The translations under genes were made by a program, and so were the position numbers. A stretch of DNA of 46,491 nt, taken from Acidimicrobiia bacterium UBA4744. GTDB lineage: Bacteria > Actinomycetota > Acidimicrobiia > Spongiisociales > UBA4744. The DNA lies in the NCBI GenBank assembly GCA_002403855.1, contig DHIO01000046.1, positions 39,398 through 85,888 on the forward strand, read 5' to 3'. A model generated the notes under the pieces. It was given only the letters and a program-made list of their open reading frames with translations. It ran no database searches and had not been told where the DNA came from. Numbering within the stretch: the first letter of the stretch is position 1; each line of letters begins with the position of its first letter. Positions 43,639 to 46,491 of the stretch are shown here, in pieces.

Positions 43639-43827
43639 ATGTCCCGCAAAACACTCGGGATCATCGTGGCGGTGCTGGGAGTCGCCCTCATCGTCATCTC
43701 GGCGCTGGCCGACGTGATCGGTATCGGCGGTGGCGGTTTTGGGTTTCGTCAGATCGCCGGTGTGGTAGTTGGAGCGTTTGCTGCCGGTTTTGGTGGCCTA
43801 GTGGCCTTCCGGGAATCATCGAGCTGA
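43639..43827 (+). CDS. Small two-helix membrane protein
   Basis: A 62-residue protein, MSRKTLGIIVAVLGVALIVI at the start, with a first helix at about 5-26 and a second at about 38-56 (IAGVVVGAFAAGFGGLVAF), joined by a glycine-rich turn. A purine-rich AGGAGAAGGGAG precedes the ATG. The family is not recognised. It lies between the two MerB-like genes, in the same direction as gene A, 192 bp after it, and convergent with gene B. Co-function with them is only a possibility. Confidence 0.65.
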   Translation: MSRKTLGIIVAVLGVALIVISALADVIGIGGGGFGFRQIAGVVVGAFAAGFGGLVAFRESSS

Positions 43828-43918
43828 CCGGTGCCGGGCACTACGAAGCCGGGACCGTCGAGGTGGTGCATGGGTTGGGTAGCCCGGTACCCACAAGAGG
43901 ATTCGATCTGCTGGGCAA

Positions 43919-44575
43919 TCAGGGGAGTCTCCAAAACTCTCCGGTCAAGTCGAAGTGAGAAAAGACCTCCTCTGCCTGAGCTGGGGTGGGCGGCACCCAG
44001 TCTTCGCTCATCCGGTCTTCGTACCAGACGGCTCCCAGGTCGTAGGCGGTCTGAACACTGATCGTCGCACCCCGATCATGGCCCATTCGCCGCAACCACC
44101 GTTCGAGGTCTGCTTCCGACCGGAAACACCGGATGGTGCGTCAAGTGAAACCAATGTCATCCCAGAACCGTCGAGCGGGAACCACGAAGTGAACCAGACC
44201 GTCCGGTCTCACCACGCCGTTGCGGATGGTCCAGGTTGACTCGATCCCCTCTTCCGACCGGGCGCGGACTTCGCCGTCACCGAGAAGGGCGAGGATCGCA
44301 AAGGCATCCCAACCACAGTTCGCCCACCACCTCCGGTCACCAATCTCACTCCGGTAATCGGTCGGCACCCCCGAGAACGGATGGGCCATCATCACTCGGT
44401 CACCCTCGGGGGTAAGCACCAATCGATGCTCAGCCGCCAGCCGTTGGAAGGACTCAGCGACCGCCTCGGTGGGGTGACCGGTCCTCTCGGCGATGTCGCC
44501 GGGAGTTGGTCCGGGCCAGCCTGCCACCAGATGCTCGAAGACCGCAGCTCTCACCGACCGATCGAACGCATTCAC
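43919..44575 (-). CDS. MerB-like protein with in-frame UGA (predicted selenoprotein B)
   Basis: Read through a UGA at 44143-44141, this is a 218-residue MerB-superfamily protein. The N-terminal winged helix (TPGDIAERTGHPTEAVAESF) is followed by MAHPFSGVPTDY and RRWWANCGWDAFA. There Cys87 and Asp90 match catalytic Cys96 and Asp99 of MerB. Sec145 lies in FWDDIGFT-U-RTIRCFRSE, at the column of Cys159. The C-terminal part after the UGA (AYDLGAVWYEDRMSEDWVPP, then a final LTGEFWRLP) is intact and typical of actinobacterial alkylmercury-lyase-like proteins. The frame is open to ATG 44665. A GTG at 44575 with a TACACT -10-like box just upstream suggests a leaderless start and was chosen. Substrate unproven. 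Confidence 0.86.
44111..44128 (-). promoter_or_regulatory. bSECIS hairpin of MerB-like gene B
   Basis: UGUUUCC-GGUC-GGAAGCA forms a 7-bp stem (one U-G pair). The GGUC loop is at +20 to +23 after the UGA, the same geometry as in gene A. Confidence 0.85.
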
Positions 44576-45099
44576 CTGACGAGTGTACGAGAAAGCTCCG
44601 AAGCAACCCTCCACTACCCAGTGACGTTCACGAAGGCAGCCCTGGTCGCCACACCGGCCGGCCATCCGACCGTCGAAACCGGGGATTCCCGTGAACCTCG
44701 CCGCTGTTAGGAGTCGGTTTCAGGTCCACGAGGTCCACGACCCGCACCGGACCTGTCTTGCAGGGCGCTCGGGCCTGCCGGTTCTGGGCAGCTCTGAGAA
44801 TTCATGGAAAGCCGGGGTGGGTTGGGAGATGCCGACCGATCGGGGTCACTCCTGAAGGGCTGCACGGATCGCTGTCCGGGTCGAATGGCAAACTGAATCA
44901 CTATCGCCCCTATTCGTGGGGTCTTTCGCTGATCCGCCATGGACACACGCCCCGGTCCGGCCGGACGCTCGGTACCCATCACTATCTACCCGAAGGCCCC
45001 GCCAGGTGACCTGCCAGATGCTAGGAGTGGCAGATCCTGGGTCTAGCCATCCGGGCGAGGGTGGCGGACAATGATGGTGAGCCCTGCGGGAAGGACGTG
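44576..45099. other. 524-bp stretch without a convincing gene
   Basis: This holds the probable promoter of MerB-like gene B at its left end (TACACT on the minus strand near 44.58 kb) and the second copy of the 24-nt direct repeat (44766-44789). Short open frames have no recognisable motifs. An in-frame GTG at 45061 could extend the next gene. Confidence 0.5.
44766..44789 (+). repeat. 24-nt direct repeat, copy 2
   Basis: Exact copy, same orientation, of 42635-42658. Both neighbouring bases differ between copies, so the identity is limited to 24 nt. Confidence 0.85.
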
Positions 45100-45348
45100 A
45101 TGGTCCAGATCACCAACCGGCCCATCCCGAACCCTGGAGCCCTGCGAGTCCCACCTCCCCATGACATCGACGACTTTTGGCTGCCGCTGCTCGTGGTGTC
45201 TCTGCTGCCATTGGCGCTCGGGATTATCTACGGGCTCGCAGCCGCCATGATGTTGATCGGCTTCTACCTCCTCGCAAGAAGACTGTCGGTCAGCGACGAG
45301 AACCCGGAGTGGCGCCGGCCGGAGCGAAACCTCGAAGGCCACCGGTGA
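45100..45348 (+). CDS. Small membrane protein, two helices
   Basis: An 82-residue protein from ATG 45100, which follows GGGAAGGA; GTG 45061 is an alternative start. One long hydrophobic stretch (FWLPLLVVSLLPLALGIIYGLAAAMMLIGFYLLA when read across, about residues 28-62) is probably a hairpin of two helices. A charged tail (DENPEWRRPERNLEGHR) follows. The family is not recognised. Its stop overlaps the GTG of the next small frame as GTGA. Confidence 0.6.
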   Translation: MVQITNRPIPNPGALRVPPPHDIDDFWLPLLVVSLLPLALGIIYGLAAAMMLIGFYLLARRLSVSDENPEWRRPERNLEGHR

Positions 45349-45452
45349 GTTCAATACGACGGGTGGTGGGTGGGCTGCTGTACACGACCGGCGTCTTCGT
45401 GGCGATCGCTGGCACGTTGAATCTCGTCGCCGTAGCCATAGCCTGTCGGTGA
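45345..45452 (+). CDS. Very small membrane protein, 35 residues
   Basis: GTG at 45345 overlaps the preceding TGA (GTGA), the coupling signal used by many real genes in this window. The product is one hydrophobic helix with a basic N-terminus (VSSIRRVVGGLLYTTGVFVA and on). No function can be suggested, and it may not be expressed. Confidence 0.4.
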   Translation: MSSIRRVVGGLLYTTGVFVAIAGTLNLVAVAIACR

Positions 45453-45675
45453 CAGCTACTACCCAGCGGCCCCCACTCCGGTTGCCCCGGTCGCTAGACC
45501 CGCCAGCCGCCCGACCCTCGAACCTGAGTGGGGAACTTCCGCCGTGGCTGCTGACACGAACCCCGAGAAGTGCCACTGATATCAGGGTTCGTTCCGGGTG
45601 ATCCCCAATAGACCCGACAGTCGGGATGTCGCATGGTGGAGATACACAGAAGACAACCCCGCAAGGAGACCTTCG

Positions 45676-46047
45676 ATGACCACCCAAACAGATACTTACT
45701 CCACCACCTACCAGGTCTCGTCCCAATCCCGCAACCTCGCCGCGCTGAGCCACCTCTCGGCCTTCATCACCTTCGTCGGCATACCGTCGCTGGTCGGTCC
45801 GCTGGTGATGTGGCTCCTGAACCGGGACGACCCGTTCGTCGAGGAGCAAGCCAAGGACGCTCTCAACTTCAACATCTCGTTCCTGATCTACGGGGTGGTG
45901 GCGGCGTTCTCGATAATCCTCCTGGTGGGCCTGGTTGCCCTCCCCGTCGTGCTGGTGACCTGGTTCGTGCTGGTGATCGTGGCGGCGGTCAAGGCGTCCA
46001 ACGGCGAGGACTACCGGTATCCGTTCACGATCCGGTTCGTCTCCTGA
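45676..46047 (+). CDS. DUF4870 membrane protein
   Basis: A 123-residue protein with three or four membrane helices. The DUF4870 (Tic20-like) pattern is clear: NLAALSHLSAFITFVGIPSL, VMWLLNRDDPFVEEQAKDAL, NFNISFLIYG, and the C-terminal VKASNGEDYRYPFTIRFVS. The role of the family is unknown. AAGGAG stands 8 nt before the ATG. A strong hairpin follows the stop codon. Confidence 0.9.
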   Translation: MTTQTDTYSTTYQVSSQSRNLAALSHLSAFITFVGIPSLVGPLVMWLLNRDDPFVEEQAKDALNFNISFLIYGVVAAFSIILLVGLVALPVVLVTWFVLVIVAAVKASNGEDYRYPFTIRFVS

Positions 46048-46071
46048 TCCAGCTACCTCCTCCCCTCCCGC

Positions 46072-46102
46072 AGGAAGGGCCTCCCTTACCGAGGCCCTTC
46101 CT
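46072..46102 (+). terminator. Hairpin terminator after the DUF4870 gene
   Basis: A perfect 12-bp stem (AGGAAGGGCCTC with GAGGCCCTTCCT) around a 7-nt loop starts 25 bp after the stop codon. There is no long T-run after it, so it may be a U-tract-poor terminator as is common in high-GC actinobacteria. Confidence 0.7.
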
Positions 46103-46247
46103 TGCGTACCGCCACCAACAACGCCGGCCACGGCTTCCCCCGGTCGCCACGCCCGCCAACCGCCCACTCACACCTATCCCTACTAGCAAAACTCGTCAGC
46201 GGAGCCGAGCACGGCCATCCTGGGGCGCGGATGGTGGCCGCACCAGC

Positions 46248-46490
46248 TCACACGATTCGGCGACGTGACGACACCGACGAACGGGATATCCGGTCAACCC
46301 TGCGTCCCAACCACCATGCCGGGAACAGCGCAATCGCCAAACCAACCAGCCAAAGCCCAGTCATCGGCGCAGGACCAGAAACCGGGGCGATTCCGAGCAG
46401 GGCAGCCACTAGTGCCGGAATCCACAGCGGAGGAGTCCTGATGGCCGGGGCGGTGACCTCGGTGGGGCGGGTGGGAGTTTCGGTGGACAT
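46248..46490 (-). CDS. Hypothetical membrane protein, possibly partial
   Basis: An 80-residue protein with an extracytoplasmic or cytosolic Thr/Pro-rich N-terminus and two hydrophobic helices (PLWIPALVAALLGIAPV and GLWLVGLAIALFPAWWLG), ending with a basic tail. The ATG is the last complete codon in the window, so the true start could lie outside. The family is not recognised. Confidence 0.5.
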   Translation of the reverse strand: MSTETPTRPTEVTAPAIRTPPLWIPALVAALLGIAPVSGPAPMTGLWLVGLAIALFPAWWLGRRVDRISRSSVSSRRRIV

Positions 46491-46491
46491 G

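Noticed and set aside
42730..44575. A classical mercury-resistance (mer) operon
   Set aside because: There is no merA, merR, merT or merP in the window, and the MerB-like genes are convergent rather than in one operon.
45043..46167. Long minus-strand open frame of 374 codons
   Set aside because: It covers plus-strand genes including the clear DUF4870 gene, has low-complexity composition and no family motif.

Overview
The window is about 46.5 kb of high-GC, densely packed bacterial chromosome. It looks like an actinobacterium, most likely of the class Acidimicrobiia or a relative. The pointers are a BldD-type regulator with its c-di-GMP signature, many GTG starts and GTGA/ATGA stop-start overlaps, several apparently leaderless genes, and the overall gene order. 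The taxonomic placement is inference from gene content; no rRNA or tRNA gene was seen.

Region 1 (1-30 kb) is mostly housekeeping. On the minus strand, phoH, a PgpH-like HD phosphodiesterase, ybeY, a CorC-type protein, era and a SirB1-like gene form one tightly overlapped run, followed by recO and uppS. A second minus-strand run is lepA, hemW, hrcA, dnaJ, rsmE, bldD, mtaB and a HIT gene. It contains a CIRCE element inside the 3' end of hemW and a BldD-box-like palindrome in front of bldD. Next come rpsT (plus strand) and the minus-strand comEA, comEC, a divergent DHPS-like gene and holA. After these are ppk2, a DUF4304-like gene, a GH1 beta-glucosidase, an arginase-family gene, lgt, a small metallopeptidase and leuS.

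Region 2 (30-34.9 kb) is accessory: a VOC protein, a lipoprotein serpin with an inhibitory-type hinge, a complete ABC exporter, a frameshifted TPMT-like methyltransferase and an unknown gene.

Region 3 (34.9-39.6 kb, minus strand) encodes an NAD-type molybdenum formate dehydrogenase. Its catalytic gene reads through an in-frame UGA at the selenocysteine position, with a hairpin apex 19-23 nt downstream (a bacterial SECIS). The catalytic subunit is split: the Fe-S-rich N-terminal part, including the Cys motif for the cluster next to molybdenum, is a separate gene at the far end of the operon, after a fused NuoE-NuoF-like gene.

Region 4 (39.6-46.5 kb) is sparse and contains small membrane proteins, an IS110-type remnant and repeats. 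Its most striking content is two convergent MerB-like (organomercurial-lyase superfamily) genes at 42.7-43.4 kb and 43.9-44.6 kb. Each is interrupted by an in-frame UGA at the position aligned with catalytic Cys159 of MerB, and each UGA is followed by a hairpin with a GGUC loop starting exactly 20 nt downstream. Read as selenocysteine, both genes become full-length MerB-like proteins. A 24-nt exact direct repeat brackets the pair. The window thus appears to hold three selenoprotein genes. The Sec synthesis and insertion genes (selA, selB, selC, selD) are not in the window and would have to lie elsewhere.
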